Part shown: one piece after another, positions 1-5,162 of the stretch
Position numbering within the stretch: the stretch's first letter is position 1
Layout: each line of letters begins with the position of its first letter
Position numbers and translations under genes: made by a program
Origin: Pseudomonadota bacterium
GTDB lineage: Bacteria > Desulfobacterota > Syntrophia > Syntrophales > JADFWA01
Direction: 5' to 3'
Length of the DNA stretch: 5,724 nucleotides
NCBI GenBank assembly: GCA_015222855.1
Contig: JADFWA010000235.1
Location: 1 to 5,724 of the forward strand
The notes under the pieces: model-generated
Told to the model about the DNA's origin: nothing
The model's database searches: none
The model's input: only the letters and a program-made list of their open reading frames with translations

Positions 1-166
1 TATCAAAGGATGTGGCGCCGGTTTGATACAGCCACTTCATGATCTGTTTCGCCCGGTATTTTTCCTTTCCGAGATCCGATATGAACTCCTCGATCTCCTC
101 CAGGCTCATGTCCTTCAGGTTGGGCTTATTAAGAAAGCTTCTCTCGCAATCTTGCGGCAACTGCAT
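1..166 (-). CDS. rlmN: RlmN, dual-specificity rRNA/tRNA adenine C2-methyltransferase, N-terminal part (runs off left edge)
   Basis: Only the first 55 codons are visible. They resemble the N-terminal helical region of RlmN: the [18 protein letters not shown] stretch (residues 16-33) followed by [20 protein letters not shown] (36-55) follows the family pattern of 'NLL.LS.EEL...L..LG...YRA.Q..KW.Y..G..DF'. RlmN is a radical-SAM enzyme that methylates C2 of A2503 in 23S rRNA and of A37 in some tRNAs. Its CxxxCxxC cluster motif would lie outside this window. I chose the ATG at 166 because an in-frame stop lies directly before it and a GGAAGAG ribosome-binding site (174-180) sits 7 bases upstream. 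The later in-frame ATG at 109 would cut into the conserved NLKDMS segment. The gene therefore overlaps the end of icd by 38 bases, which suggests translational coupling. The identification is from recalled family sequence, not a search. Confidence 0.85.
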   Translation of the reverse strand, partial: MQLPQDCERSFLNKPNLKDMSLEEIEEFISDLGKEKYRAKQIMKWLYQTGATSFD

Positions 167-1355
167 CTATAAACTCTTCCGTATTCACTTTCCTGTTATT
201 CGGGCTCTTCCGGGCGATTGAAAAGAGATCTCCCGTCATTGTCCCACCTTCAATGGTCTCAATGGCCGCCGCCTCCAGCTTTCCGGCAAATTCGCAAACA
301 CCGGGTGTCCCGTCGAGTTCACCCCGTTTGCGAAGACATCCCGACCATGCAAAGATAAGCGCCATTGAATTGGTCGATGTTTCCTCACCATCCAGGTACT
401 TATAATAGTGCCTCTGGACAGTACCGTGCGCCGCCTCATACTCAAAGTAACCGTGGGGGGAAACGAGCACCGAGGTCATCATGGCGAGACTGCCGCAGGC
501 GGCCGCGACCATGTCGGACATCACATCGCCGTCATAGTTTTTGAGCGCCCAGAGCATACCGCCTTCCGATCTTATAACCCTGGCGGCGGCGTCATCAATG
601 AGTGTAAAGAAATACTCTATTCCCGCCTCCTCGAATTTCACCTTCCAGTTTTTCTCATATTCCCGTTCAAATACATCCCTGAAGTGGGCATCATAAATCT
701 TTGAAATGGTATCCTTCGTGCTGAACCACAAATCAATCTTCTGGTCGAGGGCAAAGGTGAAGCAGGCTCTTGCAAAACCCAATATTGAATCGTCGGTGTT
801 GTATATCCCCTGGATGATTCCCGGAGCTGTGAAATCATTTATTGTCCGCTTTACCGGCTCTCCGCCGTCAGCGGGTATAAAGGTGATTTCCGCCCTTCCC
901 GCAGATGGTATACGTATTTCGGTGCCGCTGTATACGTCTCCATAGGCATGTCTCCCTATGATAATCGGCTTCTCCCATGTGGACACGAAAGGCTTTATGT
1001 TATTTACAAGTATCGGTTTCCTGAAGACCGTTCCGTCAAGCATCGCCCTGATCGTTCCATTGGGGCTCTTCCACTGTTCCTTGAGATCGTACTCCCTGAC
1101 CCGATCTTCGTTCGGTGTAATGGTTGCGCACTTTACTCCGACGCCATATTTCATGATGGCATTGGCCGCGTCCACGGTGATCCGGTCATCGGTCTCGTCA
1201 CGCTTCTTGATGTGAAGGTCGTAATACTCCAGGTCCATCTCCAGAAAGGGAAACAGCAGCTTATCCTTGACCATCTTCCACATAATCCTGGTCATCTCGT
1301 CGCCGTCCAGCTCTACAATAGTAGTCTTTACCTTTATCTTATCCATTTGTGTCAT
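129..1355 (-). CDS. icd: NADP-dependent isocitrate dehydrogenase, eukaryotic-type subfamily
   Basis: This enzyme oxidatively decarboxylates isocitrate to 2-oxoglutarate with reduction of NADP, in the cytoplasm. The 408-residue length and sequence match the homodimeric subfamily that includes human IDH1/IDH2, not the E. coli Icd type. Visible active-site pieces are ATITP (77-81), SPNGTIR (97-103, isocitrate phosphosite loop), GRHAYGDVY (134-142, with R135 equal to human IDH1 R132), STK (212-214), the metal-binding aspartates in LIDD (252-255) and NYDGDVMSD (273-281), and HGTVQRHY (310-317), whose R315 and H316 match the residues that select NADP. No key residue is missing. The ATG start is fixed by an AAGGAG site 5 bases upstream. 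It overlaps the stop of the preceding hydrolase gene by 4 bases (ATGA), so the two are probably translationally coupled. Homologues of this subfamily are known in Desulfotalea and Thermotoga, which fits an anaerobic bacterium. Confidence 0.96.
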   Translation of the reverse strand: MTQMDKIKVKTTIVELDGDEMTRIMWKMVKDKLLFPFLEMDLEYYDLHIKKRDETDDRITVDAANAIMKYGVGVKCATITPNEDRVREYDLKEQWKSPNGTIRAMLDGTVFRKPILVNNIKPFVSTWEKPIIIGRHAYGDVYSGTEIRIPSAGRAEITFIPADGGEPVKRTINDFTAPGIIQGIYNTDDSILGFARACFTFALDQKIDLWFSTKDTISKIYDAHFRDVFEREYEKNWKVKFEEAGIEYFFTLIDDAAARVIRSEGGMLWALKNYDGDVMSDMVAAACGSLAMMTSVLVSPHGYFEYEAAHGTVQRHYYKYLDGEETSTNSMALIFAWSGCLRKRGELDGTPGVCEFAGKLEAAAIETIEGGTMTGDLFSIARKSPNNRKVNTEEFIDAVAARLREKLS

Positions 1356-1912
1356 GCCAGCTCCTTCAAAAATGCCTCCAATTTTATGATCTTAAAAAGG
1401 GGGTAAAGCGGGTTTTTTCGATAGATATTAAGTGTTGTCTCATGCATTTCCCTGCTGAAACTCGCGCAGCAATCTTCGATAATATATGCGCGAAAATCAT
1501 TTGCAAGCGCGTCCAGAGCCGTACTCAAAACACACCAGTGGGTGGCGATCCCCGTTACGACAACCGTATCCACGCCGTATAAACGCAGTGTCTGATCAAG
1601 GTCTGTCTTGAAAAAAGCGCTGAAACGGCGCTTCGGAAGATATATATCCGTATCCGACTGGCCAAGTTCATCGGTGACCTCCGCTCCTTCCGTACCACGA
1701 ATAGAACCCTCTTTCATTCTCCCCTGAAATATGAAATCACCGGAAAGAAAGCTATCCATAGCGAAAACAACCGGAATCGAACGGCTTCTGGCAAATTCCG
1801 TCAAATGATTAATGCCGGGGATAATCGCCTTTGCGAAGGGTGTAACCGGAAATCTCCGTTCACCTTCGAAAACATCCTTCAGCATATCAACAACAACAAC
1901 GGCAGGTTTCAC
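1352..1912 (-). CDS. Isochorismatase-family cysteine hydrolase (nicotinamidase-like fold), substrate unknown
   Basis: This is a 186-residue single-domain cysteine hydrolase. The family triad is visible: D9 in VVVVDML, K94 in [10 protein letters not shown], and the nucleophile C127 in GIATHWCV, with the I122-A123-T124 stretch where members have a conserved cis peptide. The RGTEGAEV segment (72-79) is also typical. Family members include nicotinamidases, N-carbamoylsarcosine amidase and isochorismatases. Archaeal-type nicotinamidases carry a DxH metal site after strand 2. Here the matching position reads D53-S-F with no histidine, so a metal-dependent nicotinamidase is less likely. The start is GTG, needed to keep the beta strand and D9 in the protein, with GAAGGAA about 10 bases upstream. 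The start lies 1 base after the stop of the metallo-hydrolase gene, and its own stop overlaps the icd start, so the three genes are almost surely co-translated. The fold is secure; the reaction is not known. Confidence 0.9.
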   Translation of the reverse strand: MKPAVVVVDMLKDVFEGERRFPVTPFAKAIIPGINHLTEFARSRSIPVVFAMDSFLSGDFIFQGRMKEGSIRGTEGAEVTDELGQSDTDIYLPKRRFSAFFKTDLDQTLRLYGVDTVVVTGIATHWCVLSTALDALANDFRAYIIEDCCASFSREMHETTLNIYRKNPLYPLFKIIKLEAFLKELA

Positions 1913-1913
1913 T

Positions 1914-2597
1914 TTATGAATATTCCTTCAAATATTTCTTTATATACTTTTCAACCTTGTCCTTAGAACGAAAAATCCCGAAATGCCCCTCACAGAGGAT
2001 ATCCGCCTCCAGGGCAAGGAGTTTCTCCATAGACTCTCTCCACCTGCCGATATCGGACCCAAAACTGGGAAGAAAAGGGCCGTGTATATCCTGACCGAAA
2101 AGCACCCTCTTCCCTTCCCTGTCGAGATAAAGCGCTATTGATCCGGGGGTATGTCCGGGTGTATGGATACAGTGAAGTTCCTCCTCTCCGAATTGCAGAA
2201 CCTCGTGTTCACCTGTAAGTCTCTTGTCCACAGGTGTCGGGGGAAAGGTTGTCTCATACCAGTTGGCGGCTGTCAATACCTGATCACCCTCTTCAATGGC
2301 ATCGGCATCCAGGTCATGGACAATTATCTTACAGCCGAATTTTTCTTTAAAATACGGCGCTGATCCGATGTGGTCAATGTGACAGTGGGTAAGTATCAGT
2401 GTCGATATATCCTGCGGATTGAGACCTGCGTCCTCCATGTTACTGACCAGTATCCGGAAACTGTTACCGGAACCGGAATCTATCATGACCAGCTCTCCGC
2501 CGAAATCGACTATAAACACCGTCGCATCTTCAGAATACGAAATATTGGGTCCGCCTATAAGATATACACCATCAACAATAACTTCCGCTTTTCCCAT
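1914..2597 (-). CDS. Metallo-beta-lactamase-fold hydrolase, glyoxalase II-like, substrate unknown
   Basis: This 227-residue cytoplasmic protein is a single metallo-beta-lactamase domain with no signal peptide. The complete two-metal ligand set is present: H71, H73, D75 and H76 in THCHIDHIG, H149 in HTPGHTPGS, D170 in LFGQD, and H205 in CEGHFG. The IDSGSG segment (39-44) after the first sheet and the short C-terminal helix region (211-227, lysine-rich) are also typical. The family includes hydroxyacylglutathione hydrolase, lactonases and other thioester or ester hydrolases; the extra glyoxalase II glutathione-binding domain is absent, so a generic MBL hydrolase is the safest name. The ATG start has AAAGGAA (2605-2611) upstream with good spacing. 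The upstream gap holds a heptamer repeat, so this may be the first gene of a hydrolase-hydrolase-icd-rlmN run, or part of a longer transcript from pyrD. Confidence 0.93.
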   Translation of the reverse strand: MGKAEVIVDGVYLIGGPNISYSEDATVFIVDFGGELVMIDSGSGNSFRILVSNMEDAGLNPQDISTLILTHCHIDHIGSAPYFKEKFGCKIIVHDLDADAIEEGDQVLTAANWYETTFPPTPVDKRLTGEHEVLQFGEEELHCIHTPGHTPGSIALYLDREGKRVLFGQDIHGPFLPSFGSDIGRWRESMEKLLALEADILCEGHFGIFRSKDKVEKYIKKYLKEYS

Positions 2598-2621
2598 ATC
2601 GGAATTCCTTTCGATATAAGT

Positions 2622-2739
2622 AAAAGGCGAAGGGCAAAGGACTAAAGGCGTAAGACAAAAAACCTTTAACCTTTAACCTTTAGCCTTTAGCCTTTAGCCT
2701 TTGGCCTTTGGCCTTTGGCCGTTAGCCTTTAGCCTTTCT
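2622..2739. repeat. Heptamer tandem repeat with an inverted arm
   Basis: On the plus strand, 2663-2739 is eleven consecutive 7-base units of the form CCTTTRR: two CCTTTAA, three CCTTTAG, three CCTTTGG, one CCGTTAG, one CCTTTAG and a final diverged CCTTTCT. On the other side of an A6 spacer (2657-2662), 2622-2656 holds five degenerate units of the reverse complement (TAAAGGC-like) in exact 7-base register, with GGC or GAC at 2626, 2633, 2640, 2647 and 2654. The two arms can pair; CTAAAGGC at 2642-2649 is the perfect complement of GCCTTTAG at 2683-2690. The array fills nearly all the gap between pyrD and the metallo-hydrolase gene and reaches into the last codons of pyrD. Neighbouring identical unit variants suggest growth by slippage. 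A function is not visible. Confidence 0.9.
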
Positions 2740-3658
2740 TCAGCATCCCTATCAGTTCATTAATATCACTTATATCATGATCTATCAGATAATCCTCGAT
2801 TCCTTCGAGTATATCCATCGTAGCACGTGGATTTACGAAATTCGCCGTCCCTACCTGAACCGCCCTTGCCCCCACAATAAGAAATTCTACGGCATCCGCG
2901 GCATCCATAATCCCCCCGACTCCGATCACGGGAACAGATACCCTGTTCACCACTTCCCAAACCATCCTAAGCGCTACCGGTTTTACCGCCGGACCGGACA
3001 AGCCGCCGGTAATGTTCTTCAGGTGTGGGACTCTCTTCTCGATATCCACTGACATTCCCTTCAGCGTATTGATAAGAGATATGGCATCCGCTCCCCCCGA
3101 CTCCACGCTCTCCGCTATCTCAGCAATATCAGTAATATTCGGGGTCAGTTTGACTATCACGGGAAGATCGGTAACACTCTTCACATCTCTCGTAATTTCA
3201 TACGCCATATCGGGATCGGCGCCAAAGGCGACACCGCCCTTTTCTACATTTGGGCAGGAGATATTCACCTCAAGACCATGCACACCCTCCACATCGCTCA
3301 ATATCTCCGCAACCTTCCTGTACTCGGGGGCTGTCTCTCCAAAGATATTGACTATAACGGGAACGTTAAACTTCTTCAGGAAGGGGATTTTGTCATCGAT
3401 AAAAGACCTTACCCCCACATTCTCAAGCCCGATGGAGTTGAGCATCCCACACGGCGTTTCCATAATCCTCTGAGGCGGATTGCCCTCTCTTCGCTCAAGG
3501 GAAACACCCTTGACAATAATGGCGCCCAGCCGGTTGAGGTCAATATAGCGGGAATATTCCTCACCATAGCCGAAGGTCCCTGAAGCGGTCATAACGGGAT
3601 TTTTGAGCGCCAGTCCGCCGATATCGACCTGCAGCTTTGGATTACGAGGATTTTTCAC
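2729..3658 (-). CDS. pyrD: Dihydroorotate dehydrogenase, class 1B catalytic subunit
   Basis: PyrD oxidises dihydroorotate to orotate in de novo pyrimidine synthesis, using FMN in a TIM barrel. Class 1B is shown by the catalytic cysteine C135 in [11 protein letters not shown] and by the adjacent pyrK gene; class 2 membrane enzymes use serine. Other visible sites are the N-terminal [14 protein letters not shown] (19-32), the FMN/substrate lysine K50 in IIVKG, NSIGLEN (74-80), VNIFG (103-107), K170 in [16 protein letters not shown] (218-227), and phosphate-binding GVGGI (246-250) and QVGTANF (268-274). The 309-residue length is normal. The start is GTG, as an in-frame TAA lies five codons upstream and no later start keeps the first strand; its ribosome-binding site is weak (AGTGAG, 3665-3670). 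The last two codons and stop (AAA-GGC-TAA) are made of the heptamer repeat. pyrK lies upstream across an unusually wide 95-base gap. Confidence 0.96.
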   Translation of the reverse strand: MKNPRNPKLQVDIGGLALKNPVMTASGTFGYGEEYSRYIDLNRLGAIIVKGVSLERREGNPPQRIMETPCGMLNSIGLENVGVRSFIDDKIPFLKKFNVPVIVNIFGETAPEYRKVAEILSDVEGVHGLEVNISCPNVEKGGVAFGADPDMAYEITRDVKSVTDLPVIVKLTPNITDIAEIAESVESGGADAISLINTLKGMSVDIEKRVPHLKNITGGLSGPAVKPVALRMVWEVVNRVSVPVIGVGGIMDAADAVEFLIVGARAVQVGTANFVNPRATMDILEGIEDYLIDHDISDINELIGMLKKG

Positions 3659-3677
3659 GTTTTTCTCACTTTAAGCG

Positions 3678-3699
3678 GGTGAATACATTCACCAATGTA
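3678..3699. promoter_or_regulatory. Overlapping inverted repeats just upstream of pyrD
   Basis: GGTGAAT (3678-3684) and ATTCACC (3687-3693) are exact 7-base inverted arms around a 2-base centre, about 20 bases before the pyrD start. A second palindrome, TACATT (3684-3689) with AATGTA (3694-3699) around CACC, overlaps it. On the coding strand a weak promoter-like pair, TTTACA (3706-3711) and TGTATT (3682-3687) spaced 18 bases, would place the -10 box inside the first palindrome. This could be an operator or a small RNA hairpin in the pyrD leader. The symmetry is certain; the promoter and any regulator are speculative. Confidence 0.35.
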
Positions 3700-3718
3700 A
3701 CTATTTGTAAATACTGGA

Positions 3719-3736
3719 TTCCCGCCTACACGGGAA
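3719..3736. repeat. Short palindrome, dispersed-repeat-like
   Basis: TTCCCG (3719-3724) and CGGGAA (3731-3736) form a perfect 6-base stem around a CCTACA loop, inside the wider context GGATTCCCG...CGGGAACGACA. This strongly resembles the 'ATTCCCGC...GCGGGAATGACA' type of short palindrome that I recall being scattered between genes in many proteobacterial genomes. It has no U-run after it on the transcribed strand, so it is a poor intrinsic terminator for pyrK. It widens the gap between pyrK and pyrD. Confidence 0.55.
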
Positions 3737-3753
3737 CGACAATCGTATAAAGA

Positions 3754-4584
3754 TTAATCCCAGACAATTTCATGAATATCGAAAACCGGTCCGTCCCTGC
3801 ATACACGTTTATAGCCGGACTTTACACGAACAGCGCAGCCGAGACACGCCCCCACGCCGCATGCCATGCGCTCCTCAACCGATACCTGGCAGGAAACAGA
3901 TTGATCTTTCAGGATACCGGCCAATCCTTTCAGCATAGCGGAAGGACCACAGGCATAGATAATCGAATCACGATGGCCATAAGAGCTTAAGTCGTTTTTG
4001 AACAATTCTGTGACAAGACCATGATACCCCCTGCTGCCGTCATCGGTACTTATCCTGACACCGGAACATATCTCCTCCATCCTCTCCAGACCGACAAGGA
4101 GATTTGACCTCTGTACGCCCGCATAACAGATTATCTTTTGAGGTCTGCCGGCGGCACATCTCCTGTAATGTTCACAAAGGAAGGAAAGCGGGGCTATACC
4201 GATGCCCCCTGCAATCAGAATGACACAACTATGATCGGGGGAGATATCAAATCCCCGGCCCAGTGGACCCATGATATACATTTCTTCATCCGGTTTCAGC
4301 CGCGAAATTACGTAAGTCCCCTCCCCTACAACCCTGTACAGAAGCTCGACAATAAACCCGCCGTCATCCGGATAAATAGAATAAATGCTAAGCGGCCTCC
4401 CCAGAAAGGGAAACTTTCTCCCCTTTACTCTTAACATGACAAACTGGCCCGGAGAAGCCTCTTGAAACGATGATTCAGCGGAGCTAACTTTCAAAGACAT
4501 CAAAAAGTGATCTTTGGCAATTTCCCGGTTGGAGATGATTCTCCCGGACATCATTGAGTTTTTATGAAGCATGTTGGCCGTCAA
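3754..4584 (-). CDS. pyrK: Dihydroorotate dehydrogenase B electron transfer subunit (FAD, 2Fe-2S)
   Basis: PyrK passes electrons from dihydroorotate, via PyrD FMN, through a 2Fe-2S cluster and FAD to NAD. The ferredoxin-reductase-like layout is complete: FAD-binding RPLSIYS (63-69) and GEGT (87-90), nucleotide-binding AGGIGIAPLS (125-134), YACGPSAM (210-217), and a C-terminal 2Fe-2S motif with C242, C247, C250 and C262 (CGVGACLGC, then C after 11 residues). The 276-residue length is typical. The likely start is TTG at 4584: AGGGAG (4593-4598) lies 8 bases upstream, and the TTGA overlap with the preceding stop fits coupled translation. Internal ATGs at 4572, 4554 and 4551 lack a ribosome-binding site, though 4551 would give a more usual N-terminus (family proteins begin just before RIISN). 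pyrD follows after 95 bases, so the two make a PyrD2K2-type complex. Confidence 0.95.
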   Translation of the reverse strand: MTANMLHKNSMMSGRIISNREIAKDHFLMSLKVSSAESSFQEASPGQFVMLRVKGRKFPFLGRPLSIYSIYPDDGGFIVELLYRVVGEGTYVISRLKPDEEMYIMGPLGRGFDISPDHSCVILIAGGIGIAPLSFLCEHYRRCAAGRPQKIICYAGVQRSNLLVGLERMEEICSGVRISTDDGSRGYHGLVTELFKNDLSSYGHRDSIIYACGPSAMLKGLAGILKDQSVSCQVSVEERMACGVGACLGCAVRVKSGYKRVCRDGPVFDIHEIVWD

Positions 4585-5096
4585 ACATTCATCTCCCTAA
4601 AGCTCTCCCTAAGATCCGCCCACATAATCAGGGCATCCTCCTGGGTATCGGAATAATAGAGGGGTCTTACACCTTTTACCTCAAAACCAAACTTTTCGTA
4701 TAATTCTATGGCGGCTGTATTGGACCTCCGCACCTCCAGGGTTGCATGGAGTACCATCTGGTGATATGAAATCTTCACCATCTCCGCCATCAATTTCGAG
4801 GCTATCCCCCGCATCCTCAGATCTTTTCGTACAGCTACATCCCTTATGTGAACTTCGCCGACAACTATCAGAAAATTGATATATCCGGCAATTCCCCGAT
4901 CACTTTCATAGTTCACCTTAGCTACCAGATTATGGGCCCCCGGCAAGCGCAACTCCAGCCTGAACATCTTCTCAGACCGTGGCGTCACAAAAGAATAACG
5001 TTCGATAGCCATGACCTCATCAAGATCGTCGACCGTCATTTCCGTTATTTCGACATCTGCTGCCTTGTTATTTGATTGAATACAGTAGGTTACCAA
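4581..5096 (-). CDS. rimI: GNAT N-acetyltransferase, RimI-like (probable ribosomal protein S18 N-alpha-acetyltransferase)
   Basis: This protein transfers acetyl from acetyl-CoA to an amine, probably a protein N-terminus. The RimI pattern runs through the whole chain: EITEMTVDDLDEVMAIERYSF (16-36), the beta strand and pyrophosphate loop DVAVRKDLRMRGIASKL (86-102, with R94xxG97xA99), LEVRRSNTAAIELYEKFGF (120-138, with E121, N126 and Y133 at the positions used by RimI), and PLYYSDTQEDALIMW (145-159). Length is 171 residues, about 20 more than E. coli RimI, with the excess at both ends. The start is TTG at 5096, with GGAG 6 bases upstream (5103-5106); the first ATG, residue 20, would delete the first conserved strand (EITEM). 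The stop overlaps the pyrK start by 4 bases. A general RimI-like acetyltransferase with another target is possible, since the gene is linked to pyrimidine synthesis and not to tsaB. Confidence 0.85.
   Translation of the reverse strand: MVTYCIQSNNKAADVEITEMTVDDLDEVMAIERYSFVTPRSEKMFRLELRLPGAHNLVAKVNYESDRGIAGYINFLIVVGEVHIRDVAVRKDLRMRGIASKLMAEMVKISYHQMVLHATLEVRRSNTAAIELYEKFGFEVKGVRPLYYSDTQEDALIMWADLRESFREMNV
4593..4598 (-). promoter_or_regulatory. Ribosome-binding site deciding the TTG start of pyrK
   Basis: AGGGAG on the coding strand lies 8 bases before TTG 4584 and inside the last codons of the acetyltransferase gene. No comparable site precedes the three later ATG codons, so it favours the TTG start and coupled translation. 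Confidence 0.6.
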
Positions 5097-5102
5097 TTGT
5101 CG

Positions 5103-5106
5103 CTCC
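5103..5106 (-). promoter_or_regulatory. Ribosome-binding site deciding the TTG start of the rimI-like gene
   Basis: GGAG on the coding strand (context CGGAGCG) sits 6 bases before TTG 5096. It supports a start that keeps the conserved first strand, which the first ATG at 5039 would remove. Confidence 0.55.
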
Positions 5107-5126
5107 GATACTGGATACCAATTTCC

Positions 5127-5150
5127 CTTCGTGTCTTTGTGCCTTGGCGG
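5127..5150. repeat. Period-8 micro-repeat between PTS IIC and rimI-like genes
   Basis: The plus strand reads CTTCGTGT, CTTTGTGC, CTTGGCGG: three consecutive octamers sharing C-T-T-x-G-x-G-x. I recall similar 'TTCGTGTCTTTGTGCCTT' strings recurring between genes of several delta-proteobacterial genomes, so this is probably one copy of a dispersed repeat. It occupies about a third of the 65-base gap. It forms no convincing hairpin or U-tract, so it does not look like a terminator. Confidence 0.4.
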
Positions 5151-5162
5151 CTATCTTAACAC

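Noticed and set aside
2..109. rlmN starting at ATG 109
   Set aside because: It would lose the conserved NLKD segment and has only a poorly spaced AGGA one base before the ATG; the ATG at 166 has better support.
948..1406. Plus-strand open frame of 152 codons opposite icd
   Set aside because: It is fully antisense to a well-conserved enzyme, has no recognisable domain, and its composition mirrors the codon use of icd.
2622..2739. Possible CRISPR array
   Set aside because: Units are only 7 bases and adjacent, with no spacers, and no cas gene is nearby.
3012..3473. Plus-strand open frame of 153 codons opposite pyrD
   Set aside because: It is a shadow of pyrD, serine- and threonine-rich with no motif; pyrD is intact on the other strand.
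3719..3736. Intrinsic terminator after pyrK
   Set aside because: The stem is only 6 base pairs and no T-run follows on the coding strand; it fits a dispersed palindrome better.
3754..4551. pyrK starting at ATG 4551
   Set aside because: It gives a family-like N-terminus but no ribosome-binding site is seen; TTG 4584 has one. This is not fully excluded.
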